In this document: in pieces, positions 7,245-16,509 of the stretch
Layout of the letters: each line of letters starts with the position of its first letter
How positions within the stretch are numbered: position 1 is the first letter of the stretch
Assembly (NCBI GenBank): GCA_900470285.1
Contig: UCAG01000007.1
Span: 1-64,000, forward strand
Reading direction: 5' to 3'
DNA from: Hyphomicrobiales bacterium
GTDB taxonomy: Bacteria; Pseudomonadota; Alphaproteobacteria; Rhizobiales; Rhizobiaceae
Length of the DNA stretch: 64,000 nucleotides
Notes under the pieces: generated by a model
Seen by the model: only the letters and a program-made list of their open reading frames with translations
Databases searched by the model: none
Told to the model about the DNA's origin: nothing
Program-made: the position numbers and the translations under genes

Positions 7245-9095
7245 TTATTTCTTGGCAGGCTTATCGGTTTTCACCGGTGCCACAGGTTCTTTCTTTTTGA
7301 ACATGCCTTTCAGGTTGTCAAAAAGTTCGATCTTGGCACCCTGACGTTTCATGATCATACCCTGCTGGAGAATGGACAATGTGTTGTTCCATGCCCAGTA
7401 GATAACCAGACCTGCAGGGAATGCAGCCAGCATGAATGTGAAGATAATCGGCATCCATGTGAAGATTGCAGCCTGTGTCGGATCCGGCGGGGTCGGGTTC
7501 ATGCGCATCTGCAGGAACATGGTGATACCCATAATCAACGGCCATACACCGATCATCAGGAATGCAGGAACATCCCAAGGCAGCAGACCAAACAGGTTGA
7601 ACAGCGATGTCGGATCCGGTGCAGCAAGGTCATGAATCCAGCCAAAGAACGGCGCATGACGCATTTCGATGGTGACATAAAGAACCTTATAGAGCGCAAA
7701 GAAGACCGGAATCTGTACCAGCACCGGCCAGCAACCGGCCAGCGGGTTGATCTTCTCACGCTTGTAAAGCTGCATCATTTCCTGCTGCTGCTTAACTTTG
7801 TCATCCGCATATTTTTCACGGATTTCCAGCATAGCAGGCTGCATCATCTTCATACGGGCCATCGATTTGTAGGACTTGTTGGCCAGCGGGAAGAACAGGG
7901 CTTTCAGCAGAACGGTAACCACCAGAATAGCGACACCGAAATTGCCGGAGAATTTATAGATCCAGTCGATGAGATAGAACATCGGCTTGGTGATGAAGTA
8001 GAACCAGCCCCAGTCGATCAGCAGTTCGAACTGTTTGATGCCCAGTTTTTCTTCATATTCTTTGATCTTGGCAACTTCTTTGGCGCCGGCAAAAACATGG
8101 TTTTTGATGACAGCGTTCTGACCGGCAGCAATGGTAACAGGGCTGCTCAGGAAATCTGCCTGATAGCGCGGAGTGCCGTCAGTGAAATAGGAGAAGCGTG
8201 CTTCGAAGCTTTCGTTCTGCGGCGGGATCAGTGTCGCAGCCCAATATTTGTCGGTAATACCAAGCCAGCCGCCTGTTGCTTTGGTAAGCGGTTTGTTTTT
8301 TTCGTCTTCGATCTTGGAATAGGAAATTTCCTGCAGGCCCTGATCACCGACAACGCCGATCAGGCCTTCATGCAGCACATAGGTGCCGCTGGCATGTTCA
8401 GGCTTTTCAAAACGGGTTACGCGGCCGTAGGAGCTGAGCGAAACAGCGGCATCAGTCGGGTTGGTGATCGTATCCTCAACGGCGAACATATAGTTCTCGT
8501 CAACGGAGATCACGCGCTTGAACTGGATGCCTTTTTCATTGGCATAGGTCAGAGTTACCGGTGTTGAAGGGGTAAGCTTGTCATTGCCTTCAATATTCCA
8601 CTCGGTTGCAGGACCCGGAACAGTGCCGATTGCATCATTACCGGAGAAGCCGAGTTCAGCGAAATAACCCTTTTTGACGCCTGAAGGCGCAAGCAGTTCA
8701 ATCTCGGGGGATTTCGGATCAACGGTTTCGCGATAATCCTTCAGGAAAAGATCATCGAGACGGGCGCCGACAGTATTGATCGAGCCGCTGACGCGCGGTG
8801 TATCAATGCTGATACGCTTGCTCTGAGTCAGCGCGGCTTCACGGGTAACAGGTTTTGCTCCCTGAGTCTCTGTTGTCTGTCCCGGAATGCCAGCCTGAGG
8901 CGCATTGCCCTGCGGAATATTGGCAGATGTTGCACCATTGGCGGATGTTGCCTGCGCATTCTGAGTATTCTGCGCTTCAATCCGTGCCTGTTCTCTCTGA
9001 GCCTCAGTCTTAGGCCCCAGATAGAATACCTGCCAGAGCGTGAGAATCAGAATCGACAGGCCAATGGTGAGAAAGAAGTTACGGTTTTTTTCCAT
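7245..9095 (-). CDS. yidC: Membrane protein insertase YidC
   Basis: Inserts and folds inner-membrane proteins, alone or with SecYEG. The 616-residue protein has the Gram-negative layout: an N-terminal membrane anchor (residues ~6-26), a low-complexity Q/A/N linker to ~90, a large periplasmic domain to ~370, then the conserved five-helix core with GCWPVLVQIPVFFALYKVL and a basic C-terminal tail (KKKEPVAPVKTDKPAKK). It lies downstream of rnpA by about 200 bases, a longer gap than usual, and no yidD gene is present between them. Confidence 0.97.
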   Translation of the reverse strand: MEKNRNFFLTIGLSILILTLWQVFYLGPKTEAQREQARIEAQNTQNAQATSANGATSANIPQGNAPQAGIPGQTTETQGAKPVTREAALTQSKRISIDTPRVSGSINTVGARLDDLFLKDYRETVDPKSPEIELLAPSGVKKGYFAELGFSGNDAIGTVPGPATEWNIEGNDKLTPSTPVTLTYANEKGIQFKRVISVDENYMFAVEDTITNPTDAAVSLSSYGRVTRFEKPEHASGTYVLHEGLIGVVGDQGLQEISYSKIEDEKNKPLTKATGGWLGITDKYWAATLIPPQNESFEARFSYFTDGTPRYQADFLSSPVTIAAGQNAVIKNHVFAGAKEVAKIKEYEEKLGIKQFELLIDWGWFYFITKPMFYLIDWIYKFSGNFGVAILVVTVLLKALFFPLANKSYKSMARMKMMQPAMLEIREKYADDKVKQQQEMMQLYKREKINPLAGCWPVLVQIPVFFALYKVLYVTIEMRHAPFFGWIHDLAAPDPTSLFNLFGLLPWDVPAFLMIGVWPLIMGITMFLQMRMNPTPPDPTQAAIFTWMPIIFTFMLAAFPAGLVIYWAWNNTLSILQQGMIMKRQGAKIELFDNLKGMFKKKEPVAPVKTDKPAKK

Positions 9096-9297
9096 TGACG
9101 GGTCCTGGTTCCTGTCAGTTCATTACAGCTAAGTGCGCAAAATCGCTGCGCTGTCCTAGCGTATAATATGCTGGCTGACAGAGCGCTGTGCAGAATATGC
9201 CCCATACCTGTCAGAGTTAAGTGCCTGCCTTATAATACGAGCCATTCAGAAAAGCGAACGCTGAGACGATATAATTCAGGCCTATTTTGAGAAACGG

Positions 9298-9660
9298 TCA
9301 TTTAAACCGCTTTGAGAGCTCTCTGGTCAGTGCGCTGAAGGGGGCGTTTAACGCTTCCCTGCGTGCAACAATAACATAATCAGTTTGCGGAGCCATTGCG
9401 GCCTCATTGAGTGCAGCGGCGGCTTTCAGACGACGGCGGATTCTGTTGCGGATAACCGCATTGCCGTTTTTCTTGGTAACCGTGAAGCCGACACGCGGAT
9501 TTTCACCGGTTTTTGCCTGTTTGCTGGTTGCTTCATCGCGCTGTTTTACTTCCAGAAGGAAATATTTGCCGCGACGCTTTTCCCCGCTGCGAACAGCCAA
9601 AAACTCCGCTCTCTTGCGAAGGCGGAGTGTTTTGGTCTGCTTATTTGCTTGTTGTGTCAC
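9298..9660 (-). CDS. rnpA: Ribonuclease P protein component
   Basis: The basic 120-residue protein subunit of RNase P, which matures tRNA 5' ends. It carries the family signature around [16 protein letters not shown] and a strongly basic N-terminal half. The start is GTG. It lies 20 bases after rpmH, the classical arrangement, and shares the rpmH promoter. Confidence 0.95.
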   Translation of the reverse strand: MTQQANKQTKTLRLRKRAEFLAVRSGEKRRGKYFLLEVKQRDEATSKQAKTGENPRVGFTVTKKNGNAVIRNRIRRRLKAAAALNEAAMAPQTDYVIVARREALNAPFSALTRELSKRFK

Positions 9661-9680
9661 CGCTCTACGCGGAGCAACAA

Positions 9681-9815
9681 TTATGCAGAAAGCTTGCCGC
9701 GACCGCGTGCGCGGCGGGCTGCAATAACTTTACGACCGCCCGGAGTAGCCATGCGTGAACGGAAACCGTGACGACGCTTGCGGACGAGTTTAGATGGCTG
9801 ATATGTGCGCTTCAT
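9681..9815 (-). CDS. rpmH: 50S ribosomal protein L34
   Basis: A 44-residue gene read from ATG at 9815 to TAA at 9681. The protein begins [18 protein letters not shown], contains the invariant MATPGGRKV and ends GRGKLSA. It is the usual length for L34, is strongly basic, and is the first gene of the rpmH-rnpA unit; the promoter at 9924-9952 lies about 110 bases upstream. Confidence 0.97.
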   Translation of the reverse strand: MKRTYQPSKLVRKRRHGFRSRMATPGGRKVIAARRARGRGKLSA

Positions 9816-9923
9816 TTGTTTAATACCGCGGTGTGCGGCCCTTCTTAAATCTGTTTTTTAACAGGAGCTGGTTCAGACGCGGTCGGTGAACGACCTTGCA
9901 AATAATGTCTGAACGTGGGGCGG

Positions 9924-9952
9924 CTTATAGATGCAGGCAGGTTTTGAGTCAA
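9924..9952 (-). promoter_or_regulatory. Sigma-70-type promoter of rpmH-rnpA
   Basis: On the minus strand TTGACT (9952-9947) and TATAAG (9929-9924) are separated by exactly 17 bases. This is a near-consensus housekeeping promoter in the right position before rpmH. Confidence 0.8.
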
Positions 9953-10103
9953 GAATGGAGCGGAATATTCGGTCAGCATAAGGATTGCTCACATTATTCC
10001 GAAAAAATATGTGCTGTTTTCCGTTTTCTTGGCCCTGACAAATAGTCTTGGCACGGTTTGATGCTTATAAGACTGTATCAAATTCACAATGAGAGGAAGA
10101 ACT

Positions 10104-10451
10104 ATGTCTGTTAAGCGTTTCGAATCCGGTAAGCGTATGAGCGGTGCTGTTGTCCATGGCAACACTGTTTATCTGGCCGGTCAGGTTGGTACAGAAAATG
10201 CAAGCGTGACTGAACAGTGCAAAACCGCACTGGCTGAAGTTGATCGTCTGCTGGCTGTTGCCGGTACTGACAAATCCAAAATCCTTCAGACCATTATCTG
10301 GCTGGATGATATGAAAGATTTCGCAGAAATGAACGCGGTTTGGGAATCATGGGTTGATCCTGCGAACACACCGGCACGCGCAACCGGTTCTGCCCATCTG
10401 GCAACTCCGGGCTATAAAGTAGAGTTTATCGTAACTGCTGCTCTCGACTAA
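10104..10451 (+). CDS. RidA/YjgF family protein
   Basis: A 115-residue cytoplasmic protein of the Rid family. RidA members hydrolyse reactive enamine/imine intermediates made by PLP enzymes. The family pattern is clear: VVHGNTVYLAGQVG near residue 14, the LL..AGTDKSKILQTIIWL helix-strand, and a C-terminal PARATG...KVEFIVTAA with the arginine that binds carboxylate in active RidA. The second ATG is chosen because GAGAGGAAG lies directly before it; a first ATG at 10089 overlaps that ribosome site. It stands alone. Rid subgroup and substrate are not resolved. Confidence 0.9.
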   Translation: MSVKRFESGKRMSGAVVHGNTVYLAGQVGTENASVTEQCKTALAEVDRLLAVAGTDKSKILQTIIWLDDMKDFAEMNAVWESWVDPANTPARATGSAHLATPGYKVEFIVTAALD

Positions 10452-10452
10452 A

Positions 10453-10557
10453 GCATGTTTCCCAAAAACGGATACCGGTTTTGGGATAAGGACATGCGTT
10501 AAAATAAAGAAACAGAGCGAGAGCCGTGGGTTCAGTTAAACGCAACACGCTCTAGTC
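10453..10557. repeat. Dispersed palindromic repeat after the RidA gene
   Basis: Starts with GCATGTTTCCCAAAAACGG, continues with ACCGGTTTTGGGATAAGGACATGC, so the first half folds on itself, and ends in CACGCTCTAG. It belongs to the mosaic of short intergenic palindromes found in Rhizobiales; the terminal GCTCTAG recurs at 31091-31134. Confidence 0.7.
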
Positions 10558-10596
10558 TTTTCGGTGCCGCGTTATAATGATGCGGCACCGGATATT

Positions 10597-11634
10597 CTAT
10601 TGTGCAGCTGCCGGCTGAGGCATGGCAGGGTTACGGATACGCTGTGAATAGCCTTCGCGGCTTCCTTTTGCCTGCTGGCTGATATCCGCATTGAGACGCA
10701 TTGACTGCGTATTGGTTTCAGCCGTTACAATCAGTTGTTTTTCAAACATATATTCAGGCAGGTAACCGGAGAGCAGCACACGATAATCAAGTGCTATCGA
10801 CGGGTCGAGTATTCTTGCCATATCAAAGACAACCGTCGTGCAATTGGCGGTCAGCGTATTATAGAAACCGGCTTTTTTGCTCAGACGGTTGGCTGTATCG
10901 GTATATAGTCTGAAAAGCTGCCGTGCCTGTTCCGGTTCAATATCCACATGATAGCGATAGACATGCTCACCGCGCACATTGGTGCGCAGATAGATAATGT
11001 CGCTTTCTTCTGCCGCGATCATTGCCAGTTCAAAATCTTTGAAGAACCCGCCGATTTCAGAGAAGGCCTGTCCGCGTTTTTTGCGGATTTCTGCGGAGAA
11101 AACGATCTGTCTCCCGTCCTCAAATCCGAAACTGACCAATGTGTGCGCAATCGCAGGCCCCGCCCAATAGGACAAAAACAGGTCAACGCTTTTAATCTGG
11201 CTCAGATCATAATCGGCACTTTTCCAGTTAACAGTAAAATCCTTTTCCGTGCGCCAGTCAAAATCACGGATATGATCGAGACGTACTAAATCACCATTAT
11301 ACTCGGCGGTGACTGTTTGTGCGACTTCCGGTGCCCAGTCGCGGTTCAGCGATGGTTTGATGCCTTGCCACCAGATCAGCAAAATTGCGAACAGGATTGC
11401 AAAGCTGATAAATGCGGCTTTGCGATACTGTTGCAGGTCGGTGAACCAGAGTGTGCTGAGTGCAGCCAATGCAACGAGCACCCATATGCCGATCGCGGCA
11501 TAAGTGAGCATGCGCGATTCTGTCAGCTGATAATGGAGTGCAAGACTGCCCCAGACGGTGATAATGATCAGAACCAGACTGAAAAAAGCCTGAGCCAGAA
11601 GTGCTAAGAAGACCAGAGCTGGTTTATACGTCAT
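10597..11634 (-). CDS. DUF4105 (Lnb N-terminal-like) membrane protein
   Basis: About 345 residues with three hydrophobic segments at the N-terminus, then a soluble domain with FLSYWAGPAIAHTLVSFGFEDG and NTLTANCTTVVFDMAR, typical of DUF4105. That domain is distantly related to NlpC/P60-like cysteine peptidases; the cysteine of NCTT and the histidine of IAHT are the candidate catalytic residues. The domain should face the periplasm. The frame is open up to 11811, with ATGs at 11811, 11694 and 11634; only the last has a GGAA ribosome site and starts just before the first membrane segment. No substrate is known. Confidence 0.75.
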   Translation of the reverse strand: MTYKPALVFLALLAQAFFSLVLIIITVWGSLALHYQLTESRMLTYAAIGIWVLVALAALSTLWFTDLQQYRKAAFISFAILFAILLIWWQGIKPSLNRDWAPEVAQTVTAEYNGDLVRLDHIRDFDWRTEKDFTVNWKSADYDLSQIKSVDLFLSYWAGPAIAHTLVSFGFEDGRQIVFSAEIRKKRGQAFSEIGGFFKDFELAMIAAEESDIIYLRTNVRGEHVYRYHVDIEPEQARQLFRLYTDTANRLSKKAGFYNTLTANCTTVVFDMARILDPSIALDYRVLLSGYLPEYMFEKQLIVTAETNTQSMRLNADISQQAKGSREGYSQRIRNPAMPQPAAAQ

Positions 11635-11869
11635 TTGGTTCCGGTATTGGCTGATGGCGCGGAATATCTGTTGAAGATATTTATTATGCGGCATTAAGTT
11701 AAAATAATTATTTATGGCATGTTTTCGCCGCGATTGAGATTTAGATAGTGGCCTGTTTTGAGCTTGCCAGAATTGCAACTCTCCGTAAAATGCGCCTTTA
11801 CAGGCACGCAATGCATCAATTTACCGACTTGTTAGATTATTTTAATATTTGTCCGGCAAAACTTCTCCT

Positions 11870-12868
11870 ATGGTAAACAAATTATTCTCTTTTTCCGCTT
11901 CTGCCACTGTGGCAGCTATGCTGATCTCGTTTCTGCCGCAGGCTGTGCTTGCGCAGGAGGCGCCGTCCCGTGCTGAAACAGCTTCCGGTAATGCGGCATT
12001 TATGAAGAAATCAGATATAATGACACCGGCCACAGGCGCGGGGCTGACGATGCGTAATCCTAAAGCGGATGCTGCTGAAGCAGCGAAAGATGTGAGCAAG
12101 GTGGTAAAAGAGGCAATTTCCCGCAGTCAGAAATTTGTTTATCACTTTACCAAGCCGGAAAACGGCAGCGGTGAAACTATTGTCCTGCTGCATGGCTCCG
12201 GCGGTAATGAAACCAGCCTCGTGCCGTTTGCGCAGGAAGTGTGGCCGCGTGCCACGTTGCTCGGTATCCGCGGACGGGTTTTGCAGGAAGGCCGCACACG
12301 CTGGTATGCCCGCATCACGCCGGTAAAATTCGATCAGAAAGACGTGCGCAATGAAGCGGATGCTTTTGTCAGTTTCCTGACCAAACTCTCTGAAGACGAT
12401 CAGATTGATCTGAGCCGCACCACTTTTGTCGGCTATTCCAATGGCGCCAATTTGCTGGCCGCTACGATGATATTGCATCCTGATCTGGTGAAAAAAGCTG
12501 TTCTGATGCGCTCTATGCCGGTGCTGGATCAGACACCTGCGGCCAATCTGAGTAAAGCTAAGGTGCTGGTTGTGACCGGCGCAGATGACAAGATGTATGC
12601 GCCTTTTGCGCCTGCACTCTCGGATTTGTTGCGTACCAGCGGTGCCAAAGTGGATGCGCGCGTAGTGAAGGCCGGTCATATGATCGGTGCGAAAGATGTG
12701 TCGCTGGTGACTGCCTGGCTCTCGGGGCAGGGGCCTGATGGCGCACCAGCAATGTCGCAGGCTGTAACGGCAAAGGCCAAAGACAAAGCGGATAAATTGA
12801 AAGCCCTGCCGCAAGCACAGGAACCGGCCACTCAGAGCGAGCAGGCACTGGAACAATCGAAGAAGTAA
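11870..12868 (+). CDS. Secreted alpha/beta hydrolase (phospholipase/carboxylesterase-like)
   Basis: A 332-residue protein with a signal peptide (MVNKLFSFSASATVAAML, cleavage after VLAQ region, residue ~28), a disordered linker to ~75, and an alpha/beta hydrolase domain. The oxyanion region LLHGSGGNETS, nucleophile motif FVGYSNGANL, acidic TGADDKMY and the histidine in KAGHMIG form a complete catalytic triad in family order. The C-terminal 50 residues are charged, rich in Ala, Lys and Gln and probably disordered. Periplasmic or exported esterase is inferred; substrate unknown. A TTG at 11849 in the same frame is less likely as the start. Confidence 0.82.
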   Translation: MVNKLFSFSASATVAAMLISFLPQAVLAQEAPSRAETASGNAAFMKKSDIMTPATGAGLTMRNPKADAAEAAKDVSKVVKEAISRSQKFVYHFTKPENGSGETIVLLHGSGGNETSLVPFAQEVWPRATLLGIRGRVLQEGRTRWYARITPVKFDQKDVRNEADAFVSFLTKLSEDDQIDLSRTTFVGYSNGANLLAATMILHPDLVKKAVLMRSMPVLDQTPAANLSKAKVLVVTGADDKMYAPFAPALSDLLRTSGAKVDARVVKAGHMIGAKDVSLVTAWLSGQGPDGAPAMSQAVTAKAKDKADKLKALPQAQEPATQSEQALEQSKK

Positions 12869-12899
12869 TTTCGACCTTAGATGTTTAAAAAAGCGGCTT

Positions 12900-12950
12900 A
12901 GAGCCATTCCAGTTTAAATGAGTTGCTGGAACGGCTCTCTCTTTTTATTT
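12900..12950 (+). terminator. Terminator after the esterase gene
   Basis: AGAGCCATTCCAG and CTGGAACGGCTCT pair with one internal mismatch around a 13-base loop and are followed by TCTCTTTTTATTTT. Confidence 0.75.
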
Positions 12951-12953
12951 TCC

Positions 12954-13045
12954 GCATTATCCAGCGCATCGTAGCAGGCAAAGAAATCAGTCCGGTGAAC
13001 TGATTTCCCTGCGGAGGCGCTTCGCACTTTTACTGGAAATGCTCT
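12954..13045. repeat. Dispersed palindromic repeat, full copy
   Basis: Begins GCATTATCC, has the inner palindrome GAAATCAGTCC / GAACTGATTTC, and ends CTGGAAATGCT. It matches the copy at 41529-41620 along nearly its whole length, with scattered substitutions and small indels. Confidence 0.8.
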
Positions 13046-13063
13046 GAATCCGCTTTTTCTTTG

Positions 13064-14038
13064 TTACCACTGAATATTAATCAGGCCGCAATCGCCGGTT
13101 TCCGCACCATAGGCGAGGCGCGTACCGTTTTTATCCCAGCCCATTGAGCTGATGGCGCCTTTGCCCGGACGACGCAGCAGCACTTCTTTCTGATCGGCAA
13201 AACGGCATAGCAGTACCATTCCGTCCTGATAGCCGACAGCCACGATATCTTCGACCGGATGACAGGCAACGGCTGTAACCATTGTATCACTGCGCAGGCC
13301 AAGTTCCAGCGGAGCTTTGCCCATCGGGCCGTCTTTGCCGCTAAACGGCCAGATGATCGCCGCAGGAGCACCGGAGGTGGCCAGCCATTTGCCCTTAGGG
13401 CTCCATGACCAGTCTTTGACCTTGGCCGGATAACCGGTCATGCGCATATTGCGGTTATCTTCCAGACGCCAGCCATGCAGCGCATTTTCCTGCATGGTGG
13501 TGATCAGAAAACGACCGTCCGGTGAAAAGATCACGCCGGTATGTGCGCCTTTCCACTCCAGATCAACAGGTTTGCCGGCAGTGCCTGCCCAATGCAATGT
13601 CGCACCATTATAGCGGGCAATGGCGAGGCGAAGGCCTTTGGGTGCGAAAGCAACACCTTCAACACTGCGCTCATGGGCAAATTCGGTGGTTTTGCCATTG
13701 GCTTCACGCACCCATGCGGTACGGCCTGAAGCATAGGCCACTGAACCATGAGGGCCACTGGCAACCGCAGTGATCCATTTGCGCGGCAGAACCGCCAGTT
13801 CCTGCACATTACCTTTTTCGTCAGTCTGACAGATGCGCCCGTCTTCACCGCCGGTGATCAGTGCTTTATTGTCAGCCGTCGGTGCAACGCAGAGCAAACC
13901 GTCATGTATGGTTACAGTTTTATGCGCTTCATCCAGCCAATGGAGCGTACCGTCGGCCAGTGCATAATAGGCGTTATCATTGAGGAAGCCGGCTTTCAGG
14001 CAGTGGCTTCCCAGATCAATAGGGGCAATCGTCGGCAT
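13064..14038 (-). CDS. WD40-repeat protein, partner of the COG0523 GTPase
   Basis: A 324-residue beta-propeller-type protein without signal peptide. Repeated blades show patterns such as SPDGRFLITT, SPKGKWLAT, HPVEDIVAVGY and DKNGTRLAYG. It starts two bases after the stop of the COG0523 GTPase gene and is certainly in the same operon. In several alphaproteobacteria a WD40 protein accompanies this zinc-linked GTPase, which suggests a scaffold role in metal handling; this is inference from context. Confidence 0.82.
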   Translation of the reverse strand: MPTIAPIDLGSHCLKAGFLNDNAYYALADGTLHWLDEAHKTVTIHDGLLCVAPTADNKALITGGEDGRICQTDEKGNVQELAVLPRKWITAVASGPHGSVAYASGRTAWVREANGKTTEFAHERSVEGVAFAPKGLRLAIARYNGATLHWAGTAGKPVDLEWKGAHTGVIFSPDGRFLITTMQENALHGWRLEDNRNMRMTGYPAKVKDWSWSPKGKWLATSGAPAAIIWPFSGKDGPMGKAPLELGLRSDTMVTAVACHPVEDIVAVGYQDGMVLLCRFADQKEVLLRRPGKGAISSMGWDKNGTRLAYGAETGDCGLINIQW

Positions 14039-14040
14039 GG

Positions 14041-15204
14041 TTATTTACATTTCTCGAAGCCGGAACGCAGTGCCTGCTCATTCAAGTTACGACCGATAAA
14101 CACCAGACGGCTTTCGCGTTTTTCATCCGGTTTCCACGGGCGCTGGTGATCACCTTCGATGATCATATGCACACCTTGCACGACGTAGCGGTCATCGTCT
14201 TCGGCAAAGGCAATAATGCCTTTAAGGCGGAGAATGTCGGGACCTTGTACCTGCGTTACATTCTGAATCCACGGGAAGAATTTTGCGGCATCCAGTTCAC
14301 CGGTACGCAAAGAGACAGACATAACCGTGACATCGTGAATGGCCGAAGCATGACCATGGTCATGCCCGTGCTCATGATTGCAATCAGGGCCACAGGTATG
14401 ATCGTGATCATGATGGTGGTGATGGCCATGATGGTCATGCCCATGATGATGATGTCCGTGGTCGTGCCCGTGATCGTGATCGCAGTCAGGACCGCAAACA
14501 TGATCCGGATGTTCGTGGTCGAGGAAATGCGGATCATTTTCCAGCGCACGCTGGAGATCAAAAGCACCGCGATCCAGAACTTTCGTCAGGTCAATTTCTG
14601 CGCGCTGGGTACGATGAATAATCGCATGCGGATTGATGGCACGGATAGTAGCCTCGACATGGCTAAGTTCCTGCGTATTAACCAGATCAGTCTTGTTGAG
14701 CAGAACCACATCGGCAAAAGCGATCTGGTCTTCAGCTTCCTGACTGTCTTTCAGGCGCAGCGGCAGATGTTTGGCATCGACAAGGGCGACCACAGCATCA
14801 AGCTGAGTTTTGGCGCGCACATCATCATCCATGAAAAATGTCTGGGCAACCGGCACGGGATCAGCAAGGCCGGTGGTTTCCACAATGATCGCATCGAAAC
14901 GACCCGGACGGCGCATCAGGCCTTCAACCACGCGGATCAGATCGCCGCGCACGGTGCAGCAGATGCAGCCATTGTTCATTTCATAGATTTCTTCGTCGGA
15001 CTCGACGATGAGATCATTATCAATGCCGATTTCACCGAACTCATTAACGATGACAGCATAGCGTTTGCCGTGGTTCTCGCTGAGAATACGGTTGAGCAGG
15101 GTGGTCTTGCCGGAGCCGAGATAGCCGGTCAGCACAGTAACCGGAATTTTAGGGAGTGTGGTTGCGCCAGTCGCAACCTGATCTGCTACAGGGCTATCGC
15201 TCAT
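14041..15204 (-). CDS. COG0523/CobW-type metallochaperone GTPase with His-rich tract
   Basis: A 387-residue G3E-family GTPase. Walker A is [12 protein letters not shown] near residue 26; the family-defining CxCC site is [11 protein letters not shown]; the guanine motif is NKTDL. Residues ~225-285 form a histidine-rich loop in which the unit CGPDC followed by alternating His and Asp/Gly occurs twice ([15 protein letters not shown] and [15 protein letters not shown]). The C-terminal CobW_C domain ends the protein. Such proteins insert or traffic zinc, cobalt or nickel; the His tract and WD40 partner favour zinc. No Zur box was recognised upstream. Cytoplasmic. Confidence 0.9.
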   Translation of the reverse strand: MSDSPVADQVATGATTLPKIPVTVLTGYLGSGKTTLLNRILSENHGKRYAVIVNEFGEIGIDNDLIVESDEEIYEMNNGCICCTVRGDLIRVVEGLMRRPGRFDAIIVETTGLADPVPVAQTFFMDDDVRAKTQLDAVVALVDAKHLPLRLKDSQEAEDQIAFADVVLLNKTDLVNTQELSHVEATIRAINPHAIIHRTQRAEIDLTKVLDRGAFDLQRALENDPHFLDHEHPDHVCGPDCDHDHGHDHGHHHHGHDHHGHHHHHDHDHTCGPDCNHEHGHDHGHASAIHDVTVMSVSLRTGELDAAKFFPWIQNVTQVQGPDILRLKGIIAFAEDDDRYVVQGVHMIIEGDHQRPWKPDEKRESRLVFIGRNLNEQALRSGFEKCK

Positions 15205-15375
15205 GGGTAGAGTGCCTCTTCATTGTCAGAATTTTTACCGGATCGGGTAACTGGTGTTGAGCCAGAGCCGGTTTATATGTTGAAATCTCTGTGCATATAA
15301 GAATTGCGAAACCGTAATTCTATAGAACAGACTAGCTATATAGAGCAATCTCTTCTGAAGCTTTGCTGACAGTTT

Positions 15376-16221
15376 TCAAAGTGAGGGTGTTTGCCCGAAG
15401 ACCGAGATATCAAACCGGTGGACATCATCCATCAGGCCGGTCAGGCCGCTCACTGCATGGGCGATGATTTTTTCGCCATCTTGCGCATTGGCACGTAAAG
15501 CATTGCCGGCTGCACCCTGCTTGTTCAGATCGCTCATCATCCAGCCAAAAGCGTGCGGGCCATAGGCACGCAAATACTGAAACTCTTCAATGAATTTTGC
15601 CTGTTCATTGATGTAATTCTGCGCCTTATCCATCTGCACAAGCTCCGGTGCCAAGGCCAGCATGACAGAAGTTTCGATATAGCCTGCGTGGATATCAAGG
15701 TGTTTTTGTTCCGCACTGATGAGATCTTCCGGTATACCGAACCGTGTCCAATGGGTTGCCACAGCCAGCATACCCAGACGTGCGCGCAATTCTGTGGCGA
15801 CAATGGTCGCCAAAGGGGAGTTGCCGCCATGGGCATTGAGGATAACCAGCTTGCGAATATTCGCAGCACAAAGATTCTCCCCGATACCGATCCAACGGTT
15901 AACAGCTTCAGAAAAAGCCAGTGTGCGGCTGCCTTCCACATCCATATGTTCAACAGAATAGCCAACCGGTTCTGTGGCCAGAAAACGCGCTGTAATATGA
16001 TCCGGCAAATTTTCTGCCAATCGTGCGGCTATGCCCTCGGCGATAATCGTGTCTGTCTCAAAAGGCAGATGAAGTCCGTGTTGCTCATGGGCACCCAGCG
16101 GTAAGACAGCAATGAGATTTTCAGGAATAGTGTCCTGCAGCGGCTCAGTTACGAGAGCCTCGCTGGTTTGCGGCACTCTGTCAGAAAGGGCGGAACTGGC
16201 GTGCTGGGTGATCTCCGGCAA
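15376..16221 (-). CDS. Creatininase-family amidohydrolase
   Basis: A 281-residue metal-dependent amidohydrolase. The metal ligands are seen in GAHEQHGLHLPFETD near residue 40, in NAHGGNSP near residue 130, and in the glutamate of YIETSVM near residue 185, as in creatininase. Substrate could be creatinine, a formamide or another cyclic amide. The start is set by the ribosome site: AGAGGAG lies about seven bases before a TTG at 16221, whereas an ATG further upstream at 16260 would put this site inside the gene. It is a single gene with no obvious partner. Creatinine degradation leads through creatine to sarcosine, but no creatinase gene is near. Confidence 0.85.
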   Translation of the reverse strand: MPEITQHASSALSDRVPQTSEALVTEPLQDTIPENLIAVLPLGAHEQHGLHLPFETDTIIAEGIAARLAENLPDHITARFLATEPVGYSVEHMDVEGSRTLAFSEAVNRWIGIGENLCAANIRKLVILNAHGGNSPLATIVATELRARLGMLAVATHWTRFGIPEDLISAEQKHLDIHAGYIETSVMLALAPELVQMDKAQNYINEQAKFIEEFQYLRAYGPHAFGWMMSDLNKQGAAGNALRANAQDGEKIIAHAVSGLTGLMDDVHRFDISVFGQTPSL

Positions 16222-16382
16222 AATATTTCTCCTCTGATATGTGCAAGTGAGAGGTATCATAACGGGTGAGTGTGGCTGCGGCTATTCTAAATACGCCTTT
16301 ATGCCCGTTGTCCTGACTTTGCAGCTGAGACCAGACTGCTGCTTGTCAGTCATAACGCCTTCAATTAGGTTGTTTATGTAAT

Positions 16383-16483
16383 AGAGCATTTCCAGTTTTG
16401 ATTGAATCAGAAAAAATGCTCTATCTTTTTGTTTTTACGCATTTCCTGACGCAAAACCGGTTCCCACTTTTGCTGGAAATGCT
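16383..16483. repeat. Dispersed palindromic repeat before the MarR gene
   Basis: Two parts: AGAGCATTTCCAG ... AAATGCTCT forming a hairpin, then GCAAAACCGGTTCCCACTTT and GCTGGAAATGCT. It shares words with the copies at 5356, 12954 and 41498. It ends less than 30 bases before the MarR gene, so it may be transcribed or affect its promoter. Confidence 0.75.
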
Positions 16484-16509
16484 ATGATATACGGACAGGT
16501 AGGGTGCAT

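Noticed and set aside
6843-8567. Very long plus-strand open frame (about 570 codons) opposite engB and yidC
   Set aside because: It lies antisense to two clear genes, has no ribosome site, and its translation is rich in His, Cys and Arg with no domain; it is a by-product of codon bias.
10040-10075. Sigma-54-like promoter TGGCAC...TGCT before the RidA gene
   Set aside because: The distance between the GG and GC elements is 13 instead of 12 bases, which abolishes such promoters.
15205-15375. Zur box upstream of the COG0523 GTPase
   Set aside because: No palindrome resembling the alphaproteobacterial Zur site is visible by eye, so zinc control is not claimed from sequence.
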